Shown: positions 43,038-52,648 of the stretch, piece after piece | Numbering within the stretch: position 1 is the first letter of the stretch | Layout: the number at the start of each line of letters is the position of its first letter | NCBI RefSeq assembly: GCF_026343115.1 | Contig: NZ_JAPEMC010000003.1 | Coordinates: 248,001 to 312,000 of the forward strand | DNA: 64,000 nt | Direction: 5' to 3' | Origin: Streptomyces sp. NBC_00102 | GTDB lineage: Bacteria > Actinomycetota > Actinomycetes > Streptomycetales > Streptomycetaceae | Notes under the pieces: model-generated | The model's database searches: none | What the model saw: only the letters and a program-made list of their open reading frames with translations | What the model was told of the DNA's origin: nothing | Position numbers and translations under genes: made by a program

Positions 43038-45485
43038 ATGGCACAGGGCACGGTCCAGGTGACGCACACCGGCACATCGCGATGGCGGCGCCGCACGGGC
43101 GAGTACCCCTCGCTCGGCGCGGCTCTGGAGGCGGCGGCAGAGGGCGATGTCCTCACGATCGCTCCGGGAACGTACCGGGAAAATCTCGTCGTCGAGCGGG
43201 CGGTCACGCTGCGCGGTCCCGAAGGGGCTGTCGGCTCGGTCCGGATCGCGCCGGTGGACGGTGTGCCGCTCACCGTGCGGGCGTCCGCCATCATCCAGGA
43301 CCTGCACGTGGAGGGACAGGACTCGGCGGCCCCGGCGGTGCTGGTGGAGGCCGGTGCCCCCGACCTCGTGGACCTGCGGATAGTGACGCGCTCGGCCGCC
43401 GGTATCGAGGTGCGCGGGGCCGGCCGGCCCACCGTTCGCCGCTGCACCGTCGACAACCCGGCCGGGGTCGGGATCGCCGTCCTGGACGGGGCGGGCGGCG
43501 TGTTCGAGGAGTGCGAGGTCGTCTCGGCGGGGCAGTCCGGCGTGTCGGTGCGCGACGGCGCGCACCCCCGGTTCGACCGCTGCCGCGTCCACCACTCCTC
43601 CGGCTCGGGTCTGAGCGTGACCGGCGAAGGCAGCGGACTGGAGGCGGTGGGCTGCGAGGTGTACGAGGTCAAGGGCAGCGGGGTACAGGTCACCGCGCGC
43701 GCCTCGGCCCATCTCACCGACTGCACCGTGCACCGCACCTCCGGCGACGGCATCACGCTCGATACGGACGCGGTGCTGACGTTGGCCGACTGCGACATCC
43801 ACGACATCCCGGAGAACGCGATCGACCTGCGTTCCCGCTCGGTGCTGACGCTGACCCGTTCGACGGTCCGGCGGTTCGGCCGCAACGGGCTCTCCGTGTG
43901 GGATCCCGGTACCCGGGTGGACGCCAACCAGTGCGAGATCCACGACAGTACGGGCGACTACCCCGCCGTCTGGGTCAGTGACGGCGCCACGGTGATACTC
44001 GACGCCTGCCGCGTCCACGACGTGCCCGACGCCCTGTTCGTCCTCGACCGGGGTTCCCGTGCCGACGTGGTGGACAGCGATCTCACCCAGATCCGCAACA
44101 CCGCCGTCTCGGTGAGCGACGGGGCCACCGCTCAACTGGACGACTGCCGCATCCGGGAGGCGTCCACCGGTGCCTGGTTCCGCGACCACGGCAGTGGCGG
44201 CACCCTCAACAACTGCACCATCGACGCGGCGCAGACCGGTGTCATCGTCACCAAGGGCGCCGACCCCACCATCGAGCGCTGCACGGTGACCTCGCCGGCC
44301 GAGGCCGGGTTCTACGTCTCCGCCGAGGGCCGGGGCACCTTCCACGGCTGCCGGGTGACCGGCAGCGAGGGGTACGGCTTCCACGTGATGGACGGGTGCC
44401 GCACCACCCTCACCCGGTGCCGTACGGAGCGTTGCGCGCGGGGCGGTTACGAGTTCCCCGAGGGCACCACGCACGACGGAGCGGCGGGTGCGGGGCCGGT
44501 GGTGGAGGACTGCACCAGCGACGAGAGCGCCCTGCGCGGTCCCGCCGCCGCGCCCGCCGCGCCGGTGCTCACCGAGACCCGGGCGGTGGCGCCGGGGCTG
44601 CTCGGTTCGATGCCCGCTCAGCGTGGTGCGGCGCCCTCCGCCGTACCCGTGACCGATCCGCCGGCCGAGCCGGCCCGCGACTCCGACGCCGTCCTCGGCG
44701 AACTGGACGCGCTGGTGGGGCTGGAGAGCGTCAAGCGGGAGGTCCGGGCGCTGACCGACATGATCGAGGTGGGCCGCCGCCGGCAGCGGGCGGGTCTGAA
44801 GGCCGCCTCCGTGCGCCGCCATCTCGTCTTCACGGGGTCCCCCGGCACCGGCAAGACCACGGTGGCCCGGCTGTACGGCGAGATCCTGGCGTCGCTGGGT
44901 GTGCTGGAGCGCGGCCACCTGGTCGAGGTGTCCCGGGTGGACCTGGTCGGCGAGCACATCGGCTCGACCGCCATCCGTACCCAGGAGGCGTTCGACCGCG
45001 CGCGGGGCGGGGTGCTCTTCGTGGACGAGGCGTACGCGCTCTCTCCCGAGGACTCCGGCCGGGACTTCGGGCGGGAGGCCATCGACACCCTGGTGAAGCT
45101 GATGGAGGACCACCGAGACGCCGTGGTGGTGATCGTCGCCGGCTACACCCACGAGATGGAGCGGTTCCTCACCGTCAATCCGGGTGTGGCGTCGCGCTTC
45201 TCCCGGACCATCACCTTCGGCGACTACCAGCCGGAGGAACTCCTGCGGATCGTCCAGCAGCAGGCCGAGGAACACGAGTACACCCTCGCCGATGGCACCG
45301 GGGAGGCTCTCGCGAAGTACTTCACGGAGCTGCCCAAGGGACCCGCCTTCGGCAACGGGCGTACCGCGCGCCAGACCTTCGAGTCGATGGTGGAGCGGCA
45401 CGCGGGCCGGGTCGCCCAGTTCGCCGAGACGAGCACGGACGACCTGACCCTGCTCTACCCCGAGGACCTCCCCGAACTCCCCTGA
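43038..45485 (+). CDS. Right-handed beta-helix repeat protein fused to CbxX/EccA-type AAA+ ATPase
   Basis: An 815-residue two-part protein. Residues about 10-500 form a parallel beta-helix with some eighteen short coils of the type V.D.ar.rfdrCrVhhssgsGlsV (e.g. SGVSVRDGAHPRFDRCRVHHSSGSG). A Pro/Ala linker leads to an AAA+ domain of the CbxX/CfqX/SpoVK/EccA family: LDALVGLESVKREVRALTDM, Walker A GSPGTGKTT (about 600), Walker B GVLFVDEAY (about 660), and Arg finger ASRFSRT (about 720). No signal peptide, so cytoplasmic. The beta-helix may bind a polymer or partner that the ATPase remodels. Its 3' end overlaps the convergent hydrolase gene by 31 bp. Confidence 0.88.
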   Translation: MAQGTVQVTHTGTSRWRRRTGEYPSLGAALEAAAEGDVLTIAPGTYRENLVVERAVTLRGPEGAVGSVRIAPVDGVPLTVRASAIIQDLHVEGQDSAAPAVLVEAGAPDLVDLRIVTRSAAGIEVRGAGRPTVRRCTVDNPAGVGIAVLDGAGGVFEECEVVSAGQSGVSVRDGAHPRFDRCRVHHSSGSGLSVTGEGSGLEAVGCEVYEVKGSGVQVTARASAHLTDCTVHRTSGDGITLDTDAVLTLADCDIHDIPENAIDLRSRSVLTLTRSTVRRFGRNGLSVWDPGTRVDANQCEIHDSTGDYPAVWVSDGATVILDACRVHDVPDALFVLDRGSRADVVDSDLTQIRNTAVSVSDGATAQLDDCRIREASTGAWFRDHGSGGTLNNCTIDAAQTGVIVTKGADPTIERCTVTSPAEAGFYVSAEGRGTFHGCRVTGSEGYGFHVMDGCRTTLTRCRTERCARGGYEFPEGTTHDGAAGAGPVVEDCTSDESALRGPAAAPAAPVLTETRAVAPGLLGSMPAQRGAAPSAVPVTDPPAEPARDSDAVLGELDALVGLESVKREVRALTDMIEVGRRRQRAGLKAASVRRHLVFTGSPGTGKTTVARLYGEILASLGVLERGHLVEVSRVDLVGEHIGSTAIRTQEAFDRARGGVLFVDEAYALSPEDSGRDFGREAIDTLVKLMEDHRDAVVVIVAGYTHEMERFLTVNPGVASRFSRTITFGDYQPEELLRIVQQQAEEHEYTLADGTGEALAKYFTELPKGPAFGNGRTARQTFESMVERHAGRVAQFAETSTDDLTLLYPEDLPELP

Positions 45486-48073
45486 CCCTCCGCGCTCGGG
45501 TGCCCGGCCCCGTCGCCGCCCTGCCGGGGCAGTACGGGGCCGAGTTCGGCCAGCAGGGCGGCCCGCTCCCGGGCGAACACCGGGTCGGCCTGGTAGTCGG
45601 AGTGTCCCAGGATGGGTTCGGGCAGAGGCAGTTCGGCGGTACGGCCGTGTACCAGCGGGTCCTTCAGCGGTCCGTGGTCGACCCCGGGGCGTCCGGCACC
45701 CTCGTCGATCCGGACGGGTCCCCCTATCGGGTCGGTGGCCCGCCAGAGGTTGCGCCAGCAGTGCACCGACCCGCGGAGCCCGCGCAGTGCCGTGGGCCCG
45801 AAGTACGCAGGGAACCAGCGGCCGTACAGCCGTTCGGCGGGTGACCCGTAGGTGAGGAGTGCGATCCGGCGGCGGGTGGCGGCGGGGAGCTGCCAGACCG
45901 CCGAGGCCGCGAGCACACTGCCCTGCGAGTGGCCCGAGATGACGAGCCGGCCGCCGGTCCTGGCCGTCCAGGCCGACATCCGGGAGGCGAGGTCGGGCAC
46001 GGCCCGCTCCGCGTAACAGGGCGGTGCGAAGGGATGGGCGGCGCGCGGCCAGTACGTGCCGACGTCCCAGAGGATGCCGATGGTCCGCCGGGCCGAGGCG
46101 TCGCGGTAGGCCCGTCGGCCGGAGGCGACGAAGAGTATGAAACCGAACCCGACCATCCAGGAACCCGTCGACTGGGCGGCCTCGGCGGCGGATTCGAGGA
46201 AGGGGCCGGTTCCGTCCATGGCCAGGCCGGGGACCTGCCCGGTGGCCCAGGATCCCGCCAGGGCCGCGGCACCCAGCAGGAGGGTGGCGCCGGACAGACA
46301 GCCGATGATCCAGGCCGCCTCGTCGGTGAGCCGGGCGGTGGCCCGGACCCGCGCGATCTGCCGGGTCCGCCCCCGTTCGGGCGTGCGGCCCCGGTACTCG
46401 GGGGCGTACTCGGCGGCGACGACCGGTTCGGTGAGACGGGCGAGGCGGGCGGTACGGACGAGGAGCACGCCCACGGGTACGAGCAGGGCGAGGAGCAGCA
46501 CCGGGAGCACCGACGCCTGCCAGCTCAGCAGGACGGGCGGACCGCCTATGGCCGAGCCCGCTCCCATGCCGGGGGTGCCCGGGCCGTCGAGCCAGTCCGC
46601 GACGCGCTGGGCGAGCCCGCCGGTCATCACCCCGCCCAGCGCGCACGCCAGCATGGCGATGGCCGGACCGCCCAGCCCGTACAGCGCGGTGCGGGCGTCG
46701 GGCGCGCCGCGGTGCAGGCTCAGGGCGACGGCGGCGAGCGCGACCACGAGGACGCCTTGGCCGGCGGTGAGCGCCCGGAAGGTGTCGGCGCCCGCGACGA
46801 GGACGCCCGAGGAGATCCAGCCGGGCCGCGACCAGGCCGCGTGGACGAGGGAGACCGCCAGCAGGACGACGGCGGCGGACGGCAGGAAGGTGATGACCGC
46901 CCGGTCGAGGCGGTGGTCGAGACGGCGCTCGCTGCGGCCGCGGCCGCAGACGACGGCGAGGACGAGGAGCGCGCAGAGCGCCAGCGCGAGGGACAGCAGA
47001 CGGCCGAGCAGCACGGGGCCGGGGCCGGAGTGGGTGACGTCGTAGTCGGCGGCGGCGCGCTGGACGAAGACCGCGACGGTGAGGAGCCCCGCGGCGGTGT
47101 GCGCGGCGCGCAGCCGGGCGACGAGGCGGCGCCCGTACCAGAATCCGGGGCGGCCCAGCGCGGGGCGCGCGGCGGGGACGGAGTCCGGGGTGTCGCCGCG
47201 GGTGGGGATCTTCGGCTCCGGCGTGTCGTCACCGCTCGGAGTGACGTCGGGAACGCCGTCCTGCCCGGGGAGCTCGTCCGGCCCTCCGCGTGCATCGCCG
47301 CGCGAGTCGGTGCCCAGGAAGGGGCGCTGGGACTCGTACGCGCTCCAGGTGCGGTTGGACAGGTACCAGAGCAGGGTGACGAGGGCCGTGGGCAGCGCGG
47401 CGGCGAGGGCGAGGCGCCGGCCGGGCTGGGACCACCATCCGCCCTGCTCGGCGGAGAGGAACCCGAGCCAGGACCGCCGGTCCGAGCAGGCGGCGACGCC
47501 CGCGCACTGCCAGGCCACGAGGTCGAGCGCCACTTCGCAGGCGGCCGCCGTCAGCAGGACGGTCAGGCTGAGCGCGAGGACCCGGACCAGCACGCCGTAG
47601 AACCGGACCGCGCGGGTTCGGCCCCTCGCGGCGGGTCGCATCCAGTGCGCGAGGTTGACCACCATGAAGGGGAGGAGCAGCAGCCACAGGGCGCGGGAGC
47701 CGTTGCCGGAGGTCAGGTTGGACCAGCAGTAGGCCTCCGCGACGGGCCGGTCGCGGTAGCGCTCGGGATGTTCCTCCGCGTCCACGTCCTCGGGGCGCCG
47801 GTACATCGCCGCGGTGAGGTCGCCCGTCACGCGGACCGTGCGCGGATCGCCGAGCATCTCCTGCGGCGTGGTGCCGCCGACGCCGTGGACCAGCAGTTCC
47901 AGCGCGATCCCGGTGGGCCGGGAAACCTGGGGGGCGGGGGCCAAGGGAGTCTCGCTCTCCGGTCTGCCCGGCCGTCCGGCGGGCGTCGAAGTGATCGTGC
48001 CGGGCGGCTCGGAGGAGACCGGCGCCCGTGCCACCAGAATCGCCGAGATCGGTGGCGCGCGACGGCTTCTCAC
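45455..48073 (-). CDS. Large multi-pass membrane protein with C-terminal alpha/beta hydrolase (lipase-like) domain
   Basis: An 872-residue protein. An opening GIALELLVHGVGGTTPQEML (lipase-like HGVGGT oxyanion motif), then ten or more transmembrane segments spread over residues about 130-600, and a C-terminal part with the nucleophile elbow VISGHSQGSVLAASAVW. The HGxGG motif and GHSQG serine are over 600 residues apart, an odd split by membrane segments. Function unknown; a lipid or cell-wall ester hydrolase is conceivable. The GTG at 48073 is preceded by GGGGAG at 5 bp; the longer frame would overlap the DeoR promoter. Confidence 0.75.
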   Translation of the reverse strand: MRSRRAPPISAILVARAPVSSEPPGTITSTPAGRPGRPESETPLAPAPQVSRPTGIALELLVHGVGGTTPQEMLGDPRTVRVTGDLTAAMYRRPEDVDAEEHPERYRDRPVAEAYCWSNLTSGNGSRALWLLLLPFMVVNLAHWMRPAARGRTRAVRFYGVLVRVLALSLTVLLTAAACEVALDLVAWQCAGVAACSDRRSWLGFLSAEQGGWWSQPGRRLALAAALPTALVTLLWYLSNRTWSAYESQRPFLGTDSRGDARGGPDELPGQDGVPDVTPSGDDTPEPKIPTRGDTPDSVPAARPALGRPGFWYGRRLVARLRAAHTAAGLLTVAVFVQRAAADYDVTHSGPGPVLLGRLLSLALALCALLVLAVVCGRGRSERRLDHRLDRAVITFLPSAAVVLLAVSLVHAAWSRPGWISSGVLVAGADTFRALTAGQGVLVVALAAVALSLHRGAPDARTALYGLGGPAIAMLACALGGVMTGGLAQRVADWLDGPGTPGMGAGSAIGGPPVLLSWQASVLPVLLLALLVPVGVLLVRTARLARLTEPVVAAEYAPEYRGRTPERGRTRQIARVRATARLTDEAAWIIGCLSGATLLLGAAALAGSWATGQVPGLAMDGTGPFLESAAEAAQSTGSWMVGFGFILFVASGRRAYRDASARRTIGILWDVGTYWPRAAHPFAPPCYAERAVPDLASRMSAWTARTGGRLVISGHSQGSVLAASAVWQLPAATRRRIALLTYGSPAERLYGRWFPAYFGPTALRGLRGSVHCWRNLWRATDPIGGPVRIDEGAGRPGVDHGPLKDPLVHGRTAELPLPEPILGHSDYQADPVFARERAALLAELGPVLPRQGGDGAGHPSAEGQGSSGRSSG

Positions 48074-48191
48074 CGAATCTCCCCACGTCCGGACCTCGGT
48101 GGCCCCTCCCTGTGAGGCGCGTGGGAGGATTGGGCGGGCGTTCCGCGGTGCCGCGGGACCGGACGGCCAGAGGGAAGGACCGGACACCGCG

Positions 48192-49055
48192 GTGAGCGAG
48201 AATCAGAATCTGCTCGCGGAGCAGCGGCGTGCCCTGATCCTCGACGAGGTCCGCAAGCGCGGCGGGGTCCGCGTGAACGAGCTGACCCGCAGGCTCAACG
48301 TGTCCGACATGACGATCCGGCGTGACCTGGACGCGCTGGCCCGCCAGGGCGTCATCGAGAAGGTGCACGGCGGCGCGGTGCCGGCCGTCGGGACGAGCAC
48401 CCACGAGCCCGGTTTCGAGGCGAAGTCGGCGCTGGAGCCGAGTGCCAAAGAGGACATCGCGCGGGCCGCCGCGGCGATGGCCGCGCCGGGCAGCGCCATC
48501 GCGCTCTCGGGCGGTACGACGACCTATGCGCTGGCGCAGCGACTGGTGGACGTGCCGGACCTGACCGTGGTGACCAACTCGGTGCGGGTGGCCGACGTGT
48601 TCCACGACGCCCACCGCCCGGCCTCCTCGGGCGCCGCCCGCGCGGGGGCGGCCACGGTGGTGCTGACGGGCGGGGTGCGGACCCCCTCCGACTCGCTCGT
48701 CGGGCCGGTGGCGGACCGGGCCATCGGCTCGCTCCACTTCGACGTGCTCTTCCTCGGGGTGCACGGCATCTCCGACGAGGCCGGTCTCTCCACACCGAAT
48801 CTGGCGGAGGCGGAGACGAACCGGCGGTTCGTGGCGGCCGCGCGTCGGGTCGTGGTGGTGGCCGACCACACCAAGTGGGGGACGATCGGCCTGAGTTCCT
48901 TCGCGACACTCGGCGAGGTGGACACCTTCGTGACGGACGCGGGTCTGTCGGCGAAGGCGCGCGCGGAGATCGAGGAGCTGCTGCCGGGCGGCCTGCTGGT
49001 CGCGGGGCCGGCCGGGGCGCCGGAACCCGACGAGCAACCGCTCGCCGAGCGCTGA
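48192..49055 (+). CDS. DeoR-family transcriptional regulator
   Basis: A 287-residue DeoR regulator. N-terminal winged HTH: LLAEQRRALILDEVRKRGGVRVNELTRRLNVSDMTIRRDLDALARQG, then VHGGAV. The DeoR sensor domain carries IALSGGTTTYALAQRL, VTNSVRVADV, VVLTGGVRTPSDSLVGP and VVVADHTKWG. These proteins sense phosphorylated sugars. It is divergent from the membrane hydrolase gene (118 bp apart), and no sugar-catabolic genes are adjacent, so the regulon lies elsewhere. Start GTG 48192. Confidence 0.9.
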   Translation: MSENQNLLAEQRRALILDEVRKRGGVRVNELTRRLNVSDMTIRRDLDALARQGVIEKVHGGAVPAVGTSTHEPGFEAKSALEPSAKEDIARAAAAMAAPGSAIALSGGTTTYALAQRLVDVPDLTVVTNSVRVADVFHDAHRPASSGAARAGAATVVLTGGVRTPSDSLVGPVADRAIGSLHFDVLFLGVHGISDEAGLSTPNLAEAETNRRFVAAARRVVVVADHTKWGTIGLSSFATLGEVDTFVTDAGLSAKARAEIEELLPGGLLVAGPAGAPEPDEQPLAER

Positions 49056-49185
49056 CCGGCGTCCCGGCGCTGTCGGACGGCCCGATGCCTCTCCGTACAC
49101 GGGCGGTCCTGCGCCCCGCGTCACACCACACCGGGCACCGCCGCCGATCCGGCGTACATGATCCGACACGGCCTACGATCGGACC

Positions 49186-49638
49186 GTGGCCGTCTTCCGG
49201 ATCGAGCGATTCACGTCCCTTCCACCCGCCGAGGCCTGGCGCCGGGTGACCGACTGGGAGCGTCACGGTGCCCACGTGCCGCTCACCTCGGTCCTCGTCC
49301 CGGCCGGTGCGCGGACCGGCGTGGGGACGGTGTTCGTCGCCCGGACCGGGGTGGGGCCGCTCACCTTCGACGACCCCATGGAAGTGGTGCGCTGGACGCC
49401 TCCCGAGGCGGGCCGTGCGGGGCTCTGCCGCCTGGAGAAGCGCGGACGGACGGTACGCGGACGCGCGTCGATCGACGTGATGCCGGCCCGGGCCGGCTCC
49501 CACGTGGTGTGGGTGGAGGAGGTCCGGCTGTTCCTTCCCGGCAGGTGGATCGATCCGCTGCTCGTGGCGGCGGGGCGGCGCATGTTCGGGCGGGTTCTCG
49601 ACGGTCTCCTCGAAGCCCCGGCACGTGAGCCGGGGTAG
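49186..49638 (+). CDS. SRPBCC (START-like) family protein
   Basis: A 150-residue single-domain protein of the polyketide cyclase/dehydrase and lipid-transport fold: FRIERFTSLPPAEAWRRVTDWERHGAHVPLTSV, a central WTPPEAGRAGLCRLEKRGR strand pair and the long C-terminal helix IDPLLVAAGRRMFGRVLDGLLE. It binds a small hydrophobic ligand; nothing defines which. Start GTG 49186. Convergent with the cysteine desulfhydrase gene. Confidence 0.8.
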   Translation: MAVFRIERFTSLPPAEAWRRVTDWERHGAHVPLTSVLVPAGARTGVGTVFVARTGVGPLTFDDPMEVVRWTPPEAGRAGLCRLEKRGRTVRGRASIDVMPARAGSHVVWVEEVRLFLPGRWIDPLLVAAGRRMFGRVLDGLLEAPAREPG

Positions 49639-49691
49639 ACGCGACGCGCGGTCCGGACTGCGGCGCCCCGAGGACCGACGGATCCGCCGCC

Positions 49692-50825
49692 TCAGGCAGG
49701 CAGGCTTCCGGTGCTCAGGAAGGTGTCGAGCGCGGCAGCGTACGGGGCGATGTCGAGGCCCTGCTGGTCCAGCCAGGCGTCGGAGTAGTACTTGTCCAGA
49801 TAGCGGTCGCCCGCGTCGCAGATCAGGGTGACGACACTGCCCTGCTCGCCCCGCTCCACCATCTCGGCGATGATCTTGAGCGCACTCCAGAGCCCGGTCC
49901 CCGTGGAGCCGCCCGCGCGGCGGCCCATCACCCGCTCCAGGGCTCGCACGGCGGCCACGCTCGCCGCGTCCGGGACCTTCATCATCCGGTCGATGGCCCC
50001 GGGGACGAAGCTCGGCTCCATCCGGGGCCGTCCGATGCCCTCGATGCGGGAGCCGCAGTCGCTGCTCGCCAGCGGGTCGTGGTGTGTCCAGCCGTCGAAA
50101 AAGCAGGAGTTCTCGGGGTCGGGGACGCAGATCCGGGTGTCGTGCTGCATGTAATGGACGTACCGGGCGATGGTCGCCGAGGTGCCGCCGGTACCCGCCG
50201 TGGCGACGATCCACGTGGGGTCCGGATAGCGTTCCAGCCGCAGTTGCTGGTAGATCGACTCGGCGATGTTGTTGTTGCCGCGCCAGTCGGTGGCCCGCTC
50301 CGCGTAGGTGAACTGGTCCATGTAGTGGCCGCCGGTCTCCTTGGCGAGCGCGGCCGACTCCTCGTACATCGCTCGCGGGTCGTCGACGAAGTGACAGCGG
50401 CCACCGTGGAATTCGATCAGGCGGCACTTCTCGGGGCTGGTCGTCCGCGGCATCACCGCGACGAAGGGGACCCCGATCAGCTTGGCGAAGTACGCCTCGG
50501 AGACGGCCGTCGAACCGCTGGACGCCTCGATGACCGGCTTCCCCGGGCGGATCCAGCCGTTGCAGAGTCCGTAGAGGAAGAGCGACCGGGCGAGGCGGTG
50601 CTTGAGGCTTCCGGTCGGGTGCGTGGACTCGTCCTTGAGGTACAGGTCGATGCCCCACTCCTCGGGCAGCGGGAAACGCAACAAGTGGGTGTCCGCGGAC
50701 CTGTTGGCGTCGGCCTGCACCTTACGCACGGCCTCTTTGAGCCACGCCCGGTACCCGGGGTCACTGCGGTCGACGTCAGCCGTCGTGACGGTCCCGTCAT
50801 GACGTCCTTGCTCGCTGATGCCCAT
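49692..50825 (-). CDS. cds1: PLP-dependent L-cysteine desulfhydrase (Cds1-like, cysteine synthase family)
   Basis: A 377-residue fold-type II PLP enzyme. PLP Lys in [28 protein letters not shown] for substrate binding, and phosphate loop [16 protein letters not shown]. The long C-terminal part with [11 protein letters not shown] and [12 protein letters not shown] matches mycobacterial Cds1 (L-cysteine to pyruvate, H2S and ammonia) more than CysK/CysM. ATG 50825 follows AGGAGG by 8 bp. The 254-bp upstream region is shared with the divergent small hypothetical gene. Confidence 0.85.
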   Translation of the reverse strand: MGISEQGRHDGTVTTADVDRSDPGYRAWLKEAVRKVQADANRSADTHLLRFPLPEEWGIDLYLKDESTHPTGSLKHRLARSLFLYGLCNGWIRPGKPVIEASSGSTAVSEAYFAKLIGVPFVAVMPRTTSPEKCRLIEFHGGRCHFVDDPRAMYEESAALAKETGGHYMDQFTYAERATDWRGNNNIAESIYQQLRLERYPDPTWIVATAGTGGTSATIARYVHYMQHDTRICVPDPENSCFFDGWTHHDPLASSDCGSRIEGIGRPRMEPSFVPGAIDRMMKVPDAASVAAVRALERVMGRRAGGSTGTGLWSALKIIAEMVERGEQGSVVTLICDAGDRYLDKYYSDAWLDQQGLDIAPYAAALDTFLSTGSLPA

Positions 50826-51079
50826 CGCTGGTCCTCCTGGTGGAGCCGTTGCTTCCTTCCCTCCACGATATTCCTCCCACCTGCACAAACCGGGACTTGG
50901 ATCACCCCCAGGAATCGCTTGGACACGTCGTGGGCACGGCGGGGCGCAGGACTGGCGACACACGTCGTCCGGCGTCACCTTGCGTACACACGATTCAGCC
51001 CGACACGCGCAAATGAAGACGTGCCCGGACGGGAAGACTCCCTTCCAGGAGCCGATGTGCGAAGGGGGGCGACCGAGCG

Positions 51080-51397
51080 GTGGACGACGTCGAGTTCAGC
51101 GCACGGGGGGTGCGGATCGAGCGATGGGCCCGCTCGCTCACGCGGGCCGGTCAGGTCATCGTCAAGGACGGCCGGGTGGCTCTCCTGACGAGCAACGGCC
51201 GGGAGATCGACAGTGCCCCCGTGGGAGCGGTCAGCGCGGGGAAGCGGTGGTTCTCCCAGGCCGATTCGGCCGTCGCCCGGGTCAACGGCGTGCGCTACCG
51301 CCTCACGATGGGACAACGCGGCCGCCGGCCGGACGGGACGGCGCCGATACATCACTTCCTGGAAGTCCTGCGCAGTGCCGGATGTCGGCACCGCTGA
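51080..51397 (+). CDS. Small conserved hypothetical protein
   Basis: A 105-residue protein I do not recognise. It is basic in the middle, with a beta-rich pattern ([40 protein letters not shown]) and an ending [20 protein letters not shown]. No membrane segment or signal. The sense strand shows good third-position GC bias. Start GTG 51080 with a G-rich Shine-Dalgarno (AAGGGGGG) about 12 bp upstream. Could be a nucleic-acid- or protein-binding small domain; no claim made. Confidence 0.6.
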   Translation: MDDVEFSARGVRIERWARSLTRAGQVIVKDGRVALLTSNGREIDSAPVGAVSAGKRWFSQADSAVARVNGVRYRLTMGQRGRRPDGTAPIHHFLEVLRSAGCRHR

Positions 51398-51903
51398 CCG
51401 GTCGAGCGCACACCGACCGTCACGCGCGCGGTGGCCGCCGAACGCGGGGTGACCCGTGGAGCGCGCGGAGACCAGTCGAGGACACCGCGACCCGTCGAGC
51501 GCACCCGCGCGGCCCGGGAGCCACCGCCACGGCGCCCGTCACGTCCGCGCCGTCCCCCGAGGAACCCCCGCGGGAGCCGGACGGGCAGCGCGCCCGGGCA
51601 CCGAGGGAGGCCCTGGGCGCACGACGCGCTCCCGGAGCGTCCACCGCGTCCCCGCGCACACCCCCGATCGGGCCTGATCGGCCCCTGAACGGCCCCCGAG
51701 CCGGGTCCGCGGCCGCGAGTTGCGGTACGGGGCGCGCTGAGCGACGCTGAAGACACGTCACGGACGGTTCAACCCCGGTCACCCTTCGACCGGAGGGGGC
51801 CGGCAGCCGCGGCGGACCACAGAGCAGACCAGAAACACCAGCCAGCCACATGCTGGATCCGTTCCTCCGTCTTCTTCCGGACCTCTTTCGGGGAGTCGCA
51901 GCC
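51398..51903. other. Intergenic region, no gene seen
   Basis: 506 bp of GC-rich sequence with arginine/proline-rich open frames on both strands that lack ribosome sites and family features. It must hold the promoter of the ATPase gene at 51904, but I could not identify it. Confidence 0.4.
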
Positions 51904-52428
51904 GTGATCAGCGAGCCAAGCAGGCACTGCACGGTGGAGCTCCAGGCACTGCCGTCGCGGATCGGTCAGGTCCGCAGAATCATCTCGGCGCAACTGCGCT
52001 ACTGGCATCTCGATCCTCTGATCGACCAGGCAGCCCTGGGCGTCACCGAACTTCTCACCAATGTCCACCGCCACGCGGAACCGGACAAGTCGTGCACCGT
52101 CGACATCGAGTTGCTGCTCGATCGACTGACGGTCTCCGTCCACGACCACGACCCCCGATTGCCCGCCGTGAACGTCGCGGAGACCTACGCGACGTCCGGG
52201 CGCGGGCTTGCCCTCATCGCCGCCGTCAGCGAGAGCTGGGGCGTCCGTCCCGGCCAGGAGGCCGGCAAAGTCGTCTGGTTCACCCTGCCCACGCCGACCA
52301 CCACCGCGAAGATCCTGCCACCGCTCGCGGTGTACGGATCGATGACCGACGGCCCGTTCGGCGGGCGGTACGCGGGAGCGGTGGAAGCCTCGGCACAGTT
52401 CCCGAGCCGGTCCGTGGCCCTCGGCTGA
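51904..52428 (+). CDS. HATPase_c anti-sigma-factor-like ATP-binding protein
   Basis: A 174-residue GHKL-fold ATPase of the RsbW-like type, abundant in Streptomyces. N box ALGVTELLTNVHRHA, G1-like VSVHDHDPRLP, G2-like YATSGRGLALIAAVSESWG, then KVVWFTL. Such proteins bind a sigma factor or an anti-anti-sigma partner and may phosphorylate the latter. No partner gene is adjacent. A 35-residue C-terminal tail is low-complexity. GTG 51904 has GGGGAG 8 bp upstream; an ATG 54 bp earlier would add a hydrophobic start and is less likely. Confidence 0.82.
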   Translation: MISEPSRHCTVELQALPSRIGQVRRIISAQLRYWHLDPLIDQAALGVTELLTNVHRHAEPDKSCTVDIELLLDRLTVSVHDHDPRLPAVNVAETYATSGRGLALIAAVSESWGVRPGQEAGKVVWFTLPTPTTTAKILPPLAVYGSMTDGPFGGRYAGAVEASAQFPSRSVALG

Positions 52429-52528
52429 CGCAACGTCAATTCTGTTGCACCGCACGACTAAGCGCCGCGCGGTGCAGCCCGGGAACCGGTGGGGCCGCGT
52501 CCGGTGGCGGGTCAGGCGGCCCGCCACC

Positions 52529-52645
52529 GGACGCGACCCCACCGGACGCGGCCCGCCATCGGACGCGGCCCCACCGGACGCGGCCCGCCATCGGACGCGG
52601 CCCCACCGGACGCGGCCCGCCATCGGACGCGGCCCCACCGGACTC
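52529..52645. repeat. Tandem 32-bp repeat (about 3.6 copies)
   Basis: Copies begin at 52529, 52561 and 52593, with a partial copy at 52625. Each unit consists of two similar halves (15 and 17 bp), GGACGCGGCCCCACC and GGACGCGGCCCGCCATC. The first copy differs by one base (GGACGCGACCC). It ends 3 bp before the ROK gene stop, in the convergent gap after the ATPase gene. Confidence 0.9.
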
Positions 52646-52648
52646 GGG

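Noticed and set aside
42768..46646. 1292-codon open frame on the minus strand opposite the beta-helix/AAA+ gene
   Set aside because: The plus strand encodes a convincing beta-helix and AAA+ protein with all motifs; this frame has none and runs across two other genes.
51398..51903. Several arginine/proline-rich frames in the gap before the anti-sigma-like ATPase
   Set aside because: Typical of non-coding high-GC sequence; all lack ribosome sites and family sequence.
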